Positions 1 to 5,741 are shown, numbered from the stretch's first letter. The stretch: 5,741 bases of DNA from Hydrogenophaga sp. (GCA_025458415.1 JALOSN010000127.1:1-5741); one strand, 5' to 3'. Program-made: numbers and translations. The notes: generated from the sequence alone by a model not told the origin.

Positions 1-1
1 A

Positions 2-886
2 TACCTGACCGGGCTGCAAGACCGGATCACGTCCACTGTGGCCATGGTCGACGGGGGCCAGTTCCTGGTGGATCCGTGGAGAAAGCCGTCGGGTGAGACC
101 CTGCAGGGGTCCGGCATCACCCAGATTCTGGAGGACGGCGCCGTGTTCGAGCGCGCCGGCTGCGGTTTCTCACATGTGCGGGGTCCGCGGCTGCCGCCGT
201 CGGCGACCCAGCACCGTCCCGAGTTGGCCGGGGCACCCTTCGAGGCCATGGGGGTATCGCTGGTCTTTCATCCCCGCAACCCTTACGTGCCGACTGTACA
301 CATGAACGTGCGCATGATTGCCGCGACACCGGCAGGTGGGGAGCCGGTGTGCTGGTTTGGTGGTGGAATGGATCTGACGCCCTACTACGGCTTCGAGGAA
401 GATGCGGTCCATTTCCATGCCACGTGTCGGCAGGCGCTGGACCCGTTCGGGGTGGACAAATACCCGCGCTTCAAACGCTGGTGCGATGAATACTTCTACA
501 TTAAGCACCGCAATGAGCAGCGTGGGATCGGTGGTGTGTTCTTCGACGATTTTTCCGAGCTTGGCTACCCGGGCAGCTTTTCCATGCTGCGCTCGGTCGG
601 CGACGCTTTTCTCGATGCCTATCTGCCCATCGTCGACCGGCGACGCAACACCAAGTACGGCGAGCGGGAGCGCAGCTTCCAGCTGTACCGGCGTGGGCGC
701 TATGTGGAGTTCAATCTCGTCTGGGACCGGGGCACCCATTTCGGACTCCAGTCAGGGGGGCGCAGCGAATCGATCCTGCTGTCCATGCCCCCGCTGGTCA
801 GTTGGTCCTATGACCGCCGCAGCCTGCCTGGAACACCGGAGGACCGACTGTATCGGGAGTTTCTGGTCCGGCGGGACTGGCTCTGA
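2..886 (+). CDS. hemF: Oxygen-dependent coproporphyrinogen III oxidase, 5'-partial
   Basis: This enzyme carries out the aerobic oxidative decarboxylation of coproporphyrinogen III to protoporphyrinogen IX in heme synthesis, in the cytosol. The frame is open to the left edge and reads YLTGLQDRITSTVA before the ATG at 38. That stretch aligns with the N-terminal helix of E. coli HemF, so the true start lies some 10-15 residues outside the window and the ATG at 38 is internal. The 294 visible residues compare with about 299 in E. coli and match along the whole length from memory. Signature segments are FSHV, ASATQHRPELAG-like (here PSATQHRPELAG), NPYVPTVHMNVR, WWFGGG-like (here CWFGGGMDLTPYYG), YIKHRNEQRGIGGVFFDD, YGERERSFQLYRRGRYVEFN and GGRSESILLSMPPL. 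The conserved histidines (in FHPRNPY, TVHMN, HFHAT and KHRNEQ) and the FFDD aspartates are present. The stop overlaps the nadD start by one base (TGATG). Confidence 0.97.
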   Translation, partial: YLTGLQDRITSTVAMVDGGQFLVDPWRKPSGETLQGSGITQILEDGAVFERAGCGFSHVRGPRLPPSATQHRPELAGAPFEAMGVSLVFHPRNPYVPTVHMNVRMIAATPAGGEPVCWFGGGMDLTPYYGFEEDAVHFHATCRQALDPFGVDKYPRFKRWCDEYFYIKHRNEQRGIGGVFFDDFSELGYPGSFSMLRSVGDAFLDAYLPIVDRRRNTKYGERERSFQLYRRGRYVEFNLVWDRGTHFGLQSGGRSESILLSMPPLVSWSYDRRSLPGTPEDRLYREFLVRRDWL

Positions 887-1518
887 TGGACGCACAAAGC
901 CCGACCCGGGTGGGTATGTTCGGCGGGGCATTCGATCCCCCGCATCTGGCCCACCGGCGCCTTGCGGAGACAGCGCTGGCGCAGCTCGGGCTGCAGCGCC
1001 TGCACATTGTTCCCACAGGGCAGGCCTGGCACAAGGCGCGGACCTTGACCAGTGCAGAGCACCGACTCGCCATGTGCGAGCGGGCTTTCGGCGATCTGCC
1101 CGGTGTGGTGATCGATGACCGGGAAACCCGGCGCGATGGGCCCAGCTATACCGCCGATACCCTTGCCGAACTTCGGCTGCAGTACCCACGGTCGCAGCTG
1201 TACCTGATTCTGGGGGCAGATCAGTTGCTGTCTTTTCGCAACTGGGTCCGCTGGGAAGAGGTGTTGCAGCAGGCCCGTCTTGCGGTGGCCGATCGGCCCC
1301 TGGATGTGGCTGGCGTCTCCCGACCTGCCAGCGGCCCCGCGTTTGAACTGTCGTCCGTGGGTATCCCCCACGACGTCCTGAACATGCCGCCCTGGCGCCT
1401 GAGTGCCACGGCTGTACGGGATCTGGTCGCAACAGGTGACGTCGCCATCGGGCAGATGGTGCCCGAGGCTGTGTCAAGCTATATTTCACAACATTCCCTT
1501 TATCCAACGTCCCCATGA
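886..1518 (+). CDS. nadD: Nicotinate-mononucleotide adenylyltransferase
   Basis: It transfers AMP from ATP to nicotinate mononucleotide, giving deamido-NAD and pyrophosphate, the central step of NAD synthesis. The product is 210 aa (E. coli NadD is about 213). The nucleotidyltransferase Rossmann signature GMFGGAFDPPHLAH lies at residues 10-23; it contains the HxGH-type motif, here HLAH with Ala for Gly, which is common. Further matches are PSYTADTL, LILGADQLLSFRNWVRWEEV (the family GxDxxxxFxxW block) and the C-terminal ISSTxIR-type motif as LSATAVR at residues 172-178. The ATG at 886 overlaps the hemF stop, with a purine-rich GGCGGGA about 10 bases upstream inside hemF. The stop forms an ATGA with rsfS, so the two are probably translationally coupled. 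Family assignment is firm. Confidence 0.97.
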   Translation: MDAQSPTRVGMFGGAFDPPHLAHRRLAETALAQLGLQRLHIVPTGQAWHKARTLTSAEHRLAMCERAFGDLPGVVIDDRETRRDGPSYTADTLAELRLQYPRSQLYLILGADQLLSFRNWVRWEEVLQQARLAVADRPLDVAGVSRPASGPAFELSSVGIPHDVLNMPPWRLSATAVRDLVATGDVAIGQMVPEAVSSYISQHSLYPTSP

Positions 1519-2261
1519 CCAGTGAATCCACCAGCAAGAAGCAACTCCAGCGCCTGCAGCGCGCCATCGTCGACGGACTGGAGGATGTCAAGGGTCAGGA
1601 CATCGTGGTGTTCAACACCGAAGAGCTGTCGCCGCTGTTCGAACGTGTGATCGTTGCCAGTGGCACGTCCAACCGCCAGACCCGTGCTCTGGCGGCGAGT
1701 GTGCGTGACGCGGTACGGGAGGCTGGCTTTGACAAGCCACGCATCGAGGGTGAAGACAATGGCGAATGGATCATCGTGGACTGCGGACAGGTCGTGGCCC
1801 ATGTCATGCAGCCAGTGATTCGCCAGTACTACCGCCTGGAGGAGATCTGGGGGGTCAAGCCGGTTCGTCTGCGCCATGGTGCTGCCAAAGACAAGCCCGC
1901 GACCGTTGTACCGGCTCCCGCCACACGCAAAGGGTCTGCCAAGCTGTCTGCTTCGGGCAGCGCCAAGCCCGCAGTCACCCCGGCCAAAGCCGCAAAGGCC
2001 GCAAAAGCACCCGCCCAAGGCAAAAGCGCAGGCCCATCCAAGGCGGCTCCTTCGTCGTCCCGGGCGGCCCCAGGCAAGAAGCCAGCACCGGCCAAGTCAG
2101 GCGCAAAGTCGGCCGCTGTGGCCAAAGCAGCGCCCGGTCCCAAGTCCAGGAGCCAGACCCCCATGGCCAAGCTGGTGGTCAACAAACCCCGGGCCGCAGC
2201 CAAGCCAACCGCCAGCCGGCCCGCTGCGCGCAAGCCGGTGGCCAAGAAGTCGCCTTCATGA
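1515..2261 (+). CDS. rsfS: Ribosomal silencing factor RsfS with long basic C-terminal tail
   Basis: RsfS (YbeB/Iojap family) binds protein L14 on the free 50S subunit and blocks joining with 30S, lowering translation when nutrients are short. Residues about 10-117 form the complete domain. Recognisable blocks are VDGLEDVKGQDIVVFN, VIVASGTSNRQTRALA, EGEDNGEWIIVDCGQVVAHVM and YYRLEEIWG. Usual family members are about 105-130 aa; this one is 248 aa. The extra part, from about residue 123, is almost entirely Ala, Lys, Pro, Ser and Gly, with 22 Lys and 6 Arg against one acidic residue. The start overlaps the nadD stop as ATGA and has no clear Shine-Dalgarno, which fits coupled re-initiation. The last four bases overlap rlmH, another 50S-acting gene. 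The domain call is secure; the role of the tail is unknown. Confidence 0.95.
   Translation: MTSESTSKKQLQRLQRAIVDGLEDVKGQDIVVFNTEELSPLFERVIVASGTSNRQTRALAASVRDAVREAGFDKPRIEGEDNGEWIIVDCGQVVAHVMQPVIRQYYRLEEIWGVKPVRLRHGAAKDKPATVVPAPATRKGSAKLSASGSAKPAVTPAKAAKAAKAPAQGKSAGPSKAAPSSSRAAPGKKPAPAKSGAKSAAVAKAAPGPKSRSQTPMAKLVVNKPRAAAKPTASRPAARKPVAKKSPS
1881..2258 (+). repeat. Low-complexity Ala/Lys/Pro coding tract in rsfS
   Basis: This encodes RsfS residues 123-248, built of short degenerate units such as AKAAKAAKAP, GKKPAPAKSGAK and RPAARKPVAKK. It is not a perfect tandem repeat. The composition resembles tails of histone H1-like proteins and is predicted disordered and strongly cationic. Because of its GC-rich, stop-poor codons, other frames also stay open here. 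Confidence 0.8.
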
Positions 2262-2725
2262 AGCTGGTGGTGGTGGCCGTCGGGCAGCGCATGCCTGACT
2301 GGGCACAGACCGCCTGTGATGACTACGCCCGGCGGTTTCCGCCCGATTTGCGGCTGGAGGTCAGGACGGTCAAGACCGAGGCCAGGGTGGGAAAATCCCG
2401 CGAGTTGCTGCAGGCCGCTGAGCGGGAACGGATACTGGCGGTGCTGCCGAAATCCTGTCGTCTGGTGGCTCTGGATGAGCGGGGTTCGGCACTGACCACC
2501 CGGGAGCTCGCCACCCAGCTGCAACGTTGGCAGCAAGGGGGCGACGATGTGGCGCTGGTCATCGGTGGTCCCGACGGGTTGGATCCCGCTTTCCGGGACT
2601 CCGCGCACCAGCGCATCCGGCTGTCCGACCTCACCTTGCCGCACGCCTTGGCGCGTGTGGTGCTGTTGGAGCAGCTTTATCGAGCATGGTCGATCAACAC
2701 CAACCACCCCTACCACCGCGAGTGA
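2258..2725 (+). CDS. rlmH: 23S rRNA (pseudouridine1915-N3)-methyltransferase
   Basis: RlmH is a homodimeric SPOUT-class enzyme that uses SAM to methylate N3 of pseudouridine 1915 in helix 69 of 23S rRNA, acting on the assembled 70S ribosome. The product is exactly 155 aa, the same as the E. coli protein. It opens MKLVVVAVGQRMPDW and carries the SPOUT cofactor-loop motif VIGGPDGLDP (GGPDG at residues 103-107). It ends with LTLPHALARVVLLEQLYRAW and the hallmark NTNHPYHRE terminus (HPYH at 150-153), which contributes to catalysis and substrate binding. The ATG overlaps the rsfS stop as ATGA. The same frame stays open upstream to about 1766, but the sequence there is out-of-frame rsfS translation, so the start at 2258 is clear. 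Confidence 0.97.
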   Translation: MKLVVVAVGQRMPDWAQTACDDYARRFPPDLRLEVRTVKTEARVGKSRELLQAAERERILAVLPKSCRLVALDERGSALTTRELATQLQRWQQGGDDVALVIGGPDGLDPAFRDSAHQRIRLSDLTLPHALARVVLLEQLYRAWSINTNHPYHRE

Positions 2726-2770
2726 GCCACAGACGGCTTGCTCCCCCCACCAGCCCCACGGTTCCTCACG

Positions 2771-3388
2771 ATGCAGGCGTTCCTCTATCTGGCCTCGCAG
2801 AGCCCTCGCCGTCAGCAGTTGCTTGAACAATGGGGTGTGCGGTGTCAATTGCTTCTGCCCGACCCCGAGGAGGACCCCGAGGCCCTGGAAGCCGTTCGAT
2901 CCGGAGAGTCACCGACGGCCTATGTTCAGCGTGTCACCGCACTGAAGCTTGAAGCCGCTCTCGCGCGTCTTCGTCGGCGGGGCTTGCCCTGGGCGCCTGT
3001 ACTGTGTGCCGATACCACGGTGGCGCTGGGTCAACGCATCCTGGGCAAACCAGTGGATGCCGCCGATGCGCGCCGCATGCTGGCCGATCTCTCGGGGCGG
3101 CGCCATCGGGTGCTGACGGCGGTCTCGGTGGGACGTCCCGGTGTCCGCAAGGACCGTACATGGCACGCCGTCTCCACCTCCGCCGTGAGCTTTGCCCATC
3201 TGTCGCACGGGCAGATCAGGCGCTATGTCGATACCGGCGAGCCCATGGGCAAAGCAGGGGCCTATGCCATACAGGGCAGGGCGGCATTGTGGGTTGACCA
3301 CATCCGTGGCAGCTATTCGGGCATCATGGGGCTGCCTGCGTACGAGACAGCGCAGTTGCTCGCCCGGGCCGGGCTTCGCATCGACTGA
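2771..3388 (+). CDS. maf: Maf-family nucleoside triphosphate pyrophosphatase, YhdE type (dTTP/UTP)
   Basis: Maf proteins hydrolyse canonical and modified nucleoside triphosphates to monophosphate and pyrophosphate, and are linked to nucleotide-pool cleaning and control of septation. From the ATG at 2771 the product is 205 aa, near the roughly 195-200 aa of E. coli Maf proteins. It begins LYLASQSPRR, the substrate-loop signature (S10-P-R-R). Other key blocks are the acidic PDPEED near 30-35, CADTTV (D81), LGKP, and GKAGAYAIQG at 160-169 followed by GSYSGIMGLP. The ADT and AYAIQG forms match YhdE (dTTP/UTP) rather than YceF (SDQ, SFKSEG; m7GTP). An in-frame TTG at 2738 would add 11 residues (LPPPAPRFLT-type) that the family lacks, so I prefer 2771, although neither start has a strong Shine-Dalgarno. 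Confidence 0.93.
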   Translation: MQAFLYLASQSPRRQQLLEQWGVRCQLLLPDPEEDPEALEAVRSGESPTAYVQRVTALKLEAALARLRRRGLPWAPVLCADTTVALGQRILGKPVDAADARRMLADLSGRRHRVLTAVSVGRPGVRKDRTWHAVSTSAVSFAHLSHGQIRRYVDTGEPMGKAGAYAIQGRAALWVDHIRGSYSGIMGLPAYETAQLLARAGLRID

Positions 3389-3395
3389 GAACAAC

Positions 3396-4952
3396 ATGGG
3401 ACAGGACATACTGATCAACTGGGCACCTCAGGAGACGCGCGTAGCGGTGGTGGAGCAGGGCGCCGTTCAGGAGGTCCATCTTGAGCGGGCACTGGAGCGG
3501 GGCCTGGTGGGCAACATCTACCTCGGCAAGGTGTCCCGGGTGCTGCCGGGCATGCAGTCAGCCTTCATCGACATCGGCCTTGACCGGGCCGCGTTCCTTC
3601 ATGTGGCCGACCTCATGCCCAACATCGCGGCCAAGCATGCCAACCCGCGTGACAGGGCAACGCAAGAGGTCCGTGCGGCCGTATCGGCCCATGACGGCAC
3701 CCCCCAAGGTCCTGCCCGCGTCCTGGCTCCGGATCCGGTGCTGCCCATCGAAAGGCAGATTTTCGAAGGCCAGGCACTCATGGTCCAGGTGCTCAAGGAC
3801 CCGATCGGGACCAAGGGCGCCCGTCTGACGGCGCAGATCAGCATTGCCGGACGCTTGCTGGTGTTCCTGCCGCAGGACAACCACATCGGTGTGTCGCAGA
3901 AAATTCCGCCGGCCCAACGCGACGCCCTCCGCCAGCGCGTGCAGCGGCTTGTCGCACCCGCTGACGGACAGGCTTCCGGCGGCTTCATCCTGCGCACCAA
4001 TGCCGAAGATGCCAGCGATCAGGAACTGGTCGAGGACGTCGCCTACCTGCGAAAAACCTGGCTCCGCATCAAGGAGGCCTCCACCCGACTTCCCGCCCCC
4101 GCGCTGCTGCACGAAGACCTGAATCTGATGCAGCGCGTGCTGCGCGACCTGGTGGGGGTCGATACCCTGTCCATTCGCATCGATTCCCGTGAACAGTTCG
4201 GCCTGATGCAGGCGTTCGCCCGAGAATTCATGCCCGATACGCTGGGCAAGCTGCAGCTCTACACCGGCGAGCGCCCCATTTTCGACCTGTTCAATATCGA
4301 CGAAGACATCGTGCGTGCACTGGGTCGTCGCGTCGAGTTGAAGTCCGGTGGCTATCTGGTCATCGATCAGACGGAGGCGCTGACCACGGTGGACGTCAAT
4401 ACCGGAGGGTTCGTCGGCGCCCGCAATTTCGACGACACGGTGTTCCGCACCAACCTGGAGGCCGCCCAGGCCATTGCACGCCAGCTGCGGCTGCGCAACC
4501 TGGGTGGCATCGTGATCGTGGATTTCATCGACATGAGTCGCGATGAACACCGGGAAGCTGTGCTGACAGAATTCCGCAAACAGCTCTCCCGGGACCGTGT
4601 CAAGACCATGACCGGTGGTTTCTCGCAGTTGGGGCTGGTTGAGATGACCCGAAAGCGGACCCGGGAGTCGTTGGCCCATATGCTCAGTGAGCCTTGTGCA
4701 GCCTGTGGAGGCAAGGGTTCGGTCAAGACACCACGCAGCGTCTGTTACGACATCCTGCGCGAGATCCTGCGCGAGGCCCGGGCCTTCAATCCCAGGGAGT
4801 TCCGGGTAGTGGCATCCCCGCAAGTGATCGAACTGTTCCTGGATGAGGAAAGCCAGCATCTGGCCGGTCTGTCCGACTTCATCGGCAAGCCGATTTCGCT
4901 CCAAAGCGAAGGTCGCATGACGCAGGAGCAGTACGACATCGTGCTGCTGTGA
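3396..4952 (+). CDS. rng: Ribonuclease G
   Basis: RNase G is an RNase E-family endoribonuclease that matures the 5' end of 16S rRNA and starts decay of some mRNAs, preferring 5'-monophosphate ends. The product is 518 aa (E. coli about 489). In order: N-terminal segment ILINWAPQETRVAVVE; S1 domain from about 36 (GLVGNIYLGKVSRVLPGMQSAFIDIGLD) to about 150; the 5'-sensor and RNase H-like region; DNase I-like catalytic core with VDVNTGGFVG (D333) and IVDFIDM (D376), spaced 43 residues like the Mg-binding aspartates of RNase E; and Zn-link CAAC at 434-437. It ends with a short C-terminal domain, without the degradosome scaffold of RNase E, which supports RNase G. The S1 domain carries about 25 extra residues. 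The ATG at 3396 is 7 bases after the maf stop with a weak GAGA upstream; it begins where family similarity begins. Confidence 0.96.
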   Translation: MGQDILINWAPQETRVAVVEQGAVQEVHLERALERGLVGNIYLGKVSRVLPGMQSAFIDIGLDRAAFLHVADLMPNIAAKHANPRDRATQEVRAAVSAHDGTPQGPARVLAPDPVLPIERQIFEGQALMVQVLKDPIGTKGARLTAQISIAGRLLVFLPQDNHIGVSQKIPPAQRDALRQRVQRLVAPADGQASGGFILRTNAEDASDQELVEDVAYLRKTWLRIKEASTRLPAPALLHEDLNLMQRVLRDLVGVDTLSIRIDSREQFGLMQAFAREFMPDTLGKLQLYTGERPIFDLFNIDEDIVRALGRRVELKSGGYLVIDQTEALTTVDVNTGGFVGARNFDDTVFRTNLEAAQAIARQLRLRNLGGIVIVDFIDMSRDEHREAVLTEFRKQLSRDRVKTMTGGFSQLGLVEMTRKRTRESLAHMLSEPCAACGGKGSVKTPRSVCYDILREILREARAFNPREFRVVASPQVIELFLDEESQHLAGLSDFIGKPISLQSEGRMTQEQYDIVLL

Positions 4953-4987
4953 CGGGCCACCCGACTGTTGCCAATTGCGCACGCCGC

Positions 4988-5005
4988 TTGTGCATTCGTG
5001 CACGA
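4988..5005 (+). other. Small hairpin downstream of rng
   Basis: GTGCA and TGCAC pair around a TTCG loop, and the stem extends by one wobble and one A-T pair to seven. No T-run follows, so it is not a classical intrinsic terminator. It could be a 3'-end stabiliser for the operon mRNA or a palindromic protein site. Confidence concerns the structure, not a function. Confidence 0.35.
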
Positions 5006-5040
5006 CATACACCCGATCAGGCAAACAAAACGCCTGAAAA

Positions 5041-5049
5041 TGTTACGCT
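5041..5049 (+). promoter_or_regulatory. Candidate extended -10 promoter for the outer-membrane protein gene
   Basis: TGTTACGCT fits the extended -10 pattern TGNTANNNT and sits in the most AT-rich stretch of the gap. No good -35 box is seen about 17 bases upstream, as can happen with extended -10 promoters. Transcription would start near 5056, leaving a leader of about 57 bases before the ATG at 5113. An overlapping TATTAA at 5054-5059 is an alternative -10. Confidence 0.35.
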
Positions 5050-5055
5050 ATCGTA

Positions 5056-5078
5056 TTAAAAATCCGGCGGTTCGCCGG
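5056..5078 (-). terminator. Hairpin before the outer-membrane gene; terminator geometry on the minus strand
   Basis: CCGGCG and CGCCGG (5064-5069 and 5073-5078) form a perfect six-pair stem with a three-base loop. Read on the minus strand, the stem is followed by ATTTTTAA, the layout of a rho-independent terminator. Read on the plus strand, only TCCGATTT follows, which is weak. On the plus strand the hairpin would lie near the 5' end of the predicted mRNA and could be a leader stem-loop. The stem is certain by base pairing; which role applies is not. Confidence 0.4.
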
Positions 5079-5112
5079 TCCGATTTCCTCACCTCATCAC
5101 CCCACCACACAG

Positions 5113-5331
5113 ATGAATCCATCGAAACTCAATCAAATCGCCCTTGTAGTGGGCAGCATGGTTTTCACAGGTGCCGTTCAGGCCGGCACCGTGACCGACA
5201 AACATGGCAATGTCGGCTACGACACGGCCGCCGAGTGCGACGCCGCAGTCCAGGCCGGAACCGCACGCGTGACGGTGTGGCCAGGGAATTGCAGGGCAAG
5301 TTTGTGCCTTACAGCCCCGACATGCGCCTGA
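5113..5331 (+). CDS. N-terminal fragment of OmpA-like outer-membrane protein (signal peptide)
   Basis: As written this frame encodes 72 aa. Residues 1-24 are a Sec signal peptide: basic start with K5, hydrophobic IALVVGSMVF, and likely cleavage after AVQA. The mature part begins GTVTDKHGNVGYDTAAECDAAVQAG, a Cys-containing module (C42) that I associate from memory with Burkholderiales OmpA-family proteins. Sense appears lost after about residue 51-55: the remaining residues (WPGNCRASLCL onward) look like out-of-frame translation with three cysteines, ending at a TGA. The proper continuation is one frame over, at about 5268 onward. No Shine-Dalgarno is evident upstream; the start is chosen from the signal peptide. 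If the sequence is correct this would be a short secreted peptide or the remnant of a broken gene. Confidence 0.6.
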   Translation: MNPSKLNQIALVVGSMVFTGAVQAGTVTDKHGNVGYDTAAECDAAVQAGTARVTVWPGNCRASLCLTAPTCA

Positions 5332-5741
5332 ACCGTTATGCCGATCGAACGGGCAAGACCGTGCGGGTCAGCATGGCTGTTTGTGACAACCGCTTTGCTG
5401 GGGATTTGCCCCGGCCGGTTCCGCGTCCGGTTGCGGCCGCTCCGGCTCCCGTGACCGCTCCTGCACCTCAGGCTGCGCCGGTGGCTGCGGCTCCAGCCCC
5501 GACCGCCGCACCGCCGGCCACCGCGGCACCGGTTGCGCCAGTGGCTGCCGCGCCGGCTTCGCGCATGACTCCTTACCTGTTCGGAACACTGGGTCAGAAC
5601 AGCGACAGCGTCAACTACAGTGACACGGTCAATGGCCTTCGGGGCGTGGGCGACAGCGACAGCAAGCCGGGCGCCATGCTGGGTGCGGGCTTGCAGATCA
5701 ACGACTGGTTGGGCGCAGAGGTGTTCTACACCTCGGGCAAA
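5268..5741 (+). pseudogene. OmpA-like outer-membrane protein, continuation in a shifted frame, 3'-partial
   Basis: This frame is open to the right edge and reads RDGVARELQGKFVPYSPDM, then RTGKTVRVSMAVCDNRF, a Pro/Ala linker (5409-5561), and from 5565 MTPYLFGTLGQN and GAMLGAGLQINDWLGAEVFY. The last two look like the first strands of an eight-stranded OmpA-type barrel, alternating aromatic and small residues and anchored in the outer membrane. The barrel and any C-terminal peptidoglycan-binding OmpA domain continue beyond the window. It lacks its own signal peptide. The first ATG in frame is 5322, with no ribosome-binding site, so it most likely belongs to the gene that starts at 5113. Joining them needs a net change of one base modulo three (a lost 3n+1 or gained 3n+2). 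Family call is moderate; the broken frame is seen directly. Confidence 0.6.
5409..5561 (+). repeat. Pro/Ala-rich linker coding tract
   Basis: In the frame of the outer-membrane protein this encodes about 51 residues of degenerate AP, AAP and PV units, such as APAPVTAPAPQAAPVAAAP. Pro/Ala linkers are typical of OmpA-family proteins, but there they usually lie after the barrel; here the tract lies before it. Confidence 0.65.

Noticed and set aside
38..886. ATG at 38 as the hemF start
   Set aside because: The frame is open to the left edge and residues before this Met match the HemF N-terminal helix, so it is an internal Met of a truncated gene.
752..1591. 279-codon minus-strand open frame opposite nadD
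   Set aside because: Composition is Arg/Ser/Pro-rich shadow coding; nadD has all family motifs on the other strand.
1766..2725. 319-codon open frame ending with rlmH
   Set aside because: Codons before 2258 are an out-of-frame reading of the Ala/Lys/Pro tail of rsfS; the RlmH family starts at MKLVVVAVGQ.
2738..2770. TTG at 2738 as the maf start
   Set aside because: It adds 11 residues absent from the family; the ATG at 2771 is followed at once by the Maf signature.
1829..2848. 339-codon minus-strand open frame across rsfS, rlmH and maf
   Set aside because: It crosses three well-supported genes and reads as low-complexity antisense of the rsfS tail.
4988..5005. Rho-independent terminator for the hemF-rng operon
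   Set aside because: The stem is short and no T-run follows; kept only as an unassigned hairpin.
3558..5024. 488-codon minus-strand open frame opposite rng
   Set aside because: No recognisable family; long antisense frames are expected opposite GC-rich genes, and rng is conserved throughout on the plus strand.
5368..5589. Minus-strand 73-codon frame
   Set aside because: It is the reverse complement of the Pro/Ala linker, a stop-poor repetitive tract.

Overview
The window is high-GC (roughly 60-65% by eye), densely coding and entirely plus-strand. It looks like a core chromosomal segment of a betaproteobacterium, most likely Burkholderiales and plausibly Alcaligenaceae. The taxonomic guess rests on three things: the gene order hemF-nadD-rsfS-rlmH-maf-rng, which I recall from Bordetella-type genomes; an RsfS with a long Ala/Lys/Pro tail; and an OmpA-like gene with an N-terminal module of a kind I associate with this group. 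No RNA gene, insertion sequence, CRISPR array or phage gene is visible.

From 1 to 4952 there is one compact gene train. hemF (oxygen-dependent coproporphyrinogen III oxidase; its first residues lie left of the window) overlaps nadD (nicotinate-mononucleotide adenylyltransferase) by one base. nadD overlaps rsfS (ribosomal silencing factor) through an ATGA, and rsfS overlaps rlmH (23S rRNA pseudouridine-1915 methyltransferase) through another ATGA. After 45 bases comes a Maf/YhdE-type nucleotide pyrophosphatase, and 7 bases later rng (ribonuclease G). The spacing indicates co-transcription and translational coupling. The themes are cofactor synthesis (heme, NAD), large-subunit function (RsfS and RlmH both act on the 50S subunit), removal of non-canonical nucleotides, and RNA processing.

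From 4953 to 5112 is the only intergenic gap. It holds an extended -10-like promoter, two hairpins and a G-free leader with no clear Shine-Dalgarno sequence. From 5113 to the right edge is the start of an OmpA-like outer-membrane protein gene: signal peptide, short cysteine-containing module, Pro/Ala linker and the beginning of a beta-barrel. As written, its reading frame breaks near 5262-5280. The signal-peptide half stops at 5331, and the rest continues in a different frame to the window end.

Most of the window is ordinary housekeeping sequence and I see no convincing new system. The points that deserve a second look are the broken outer-membrane gene, the histone-H1-like tail on RsfS, and the hairpin in front of the outer-membrane gene.
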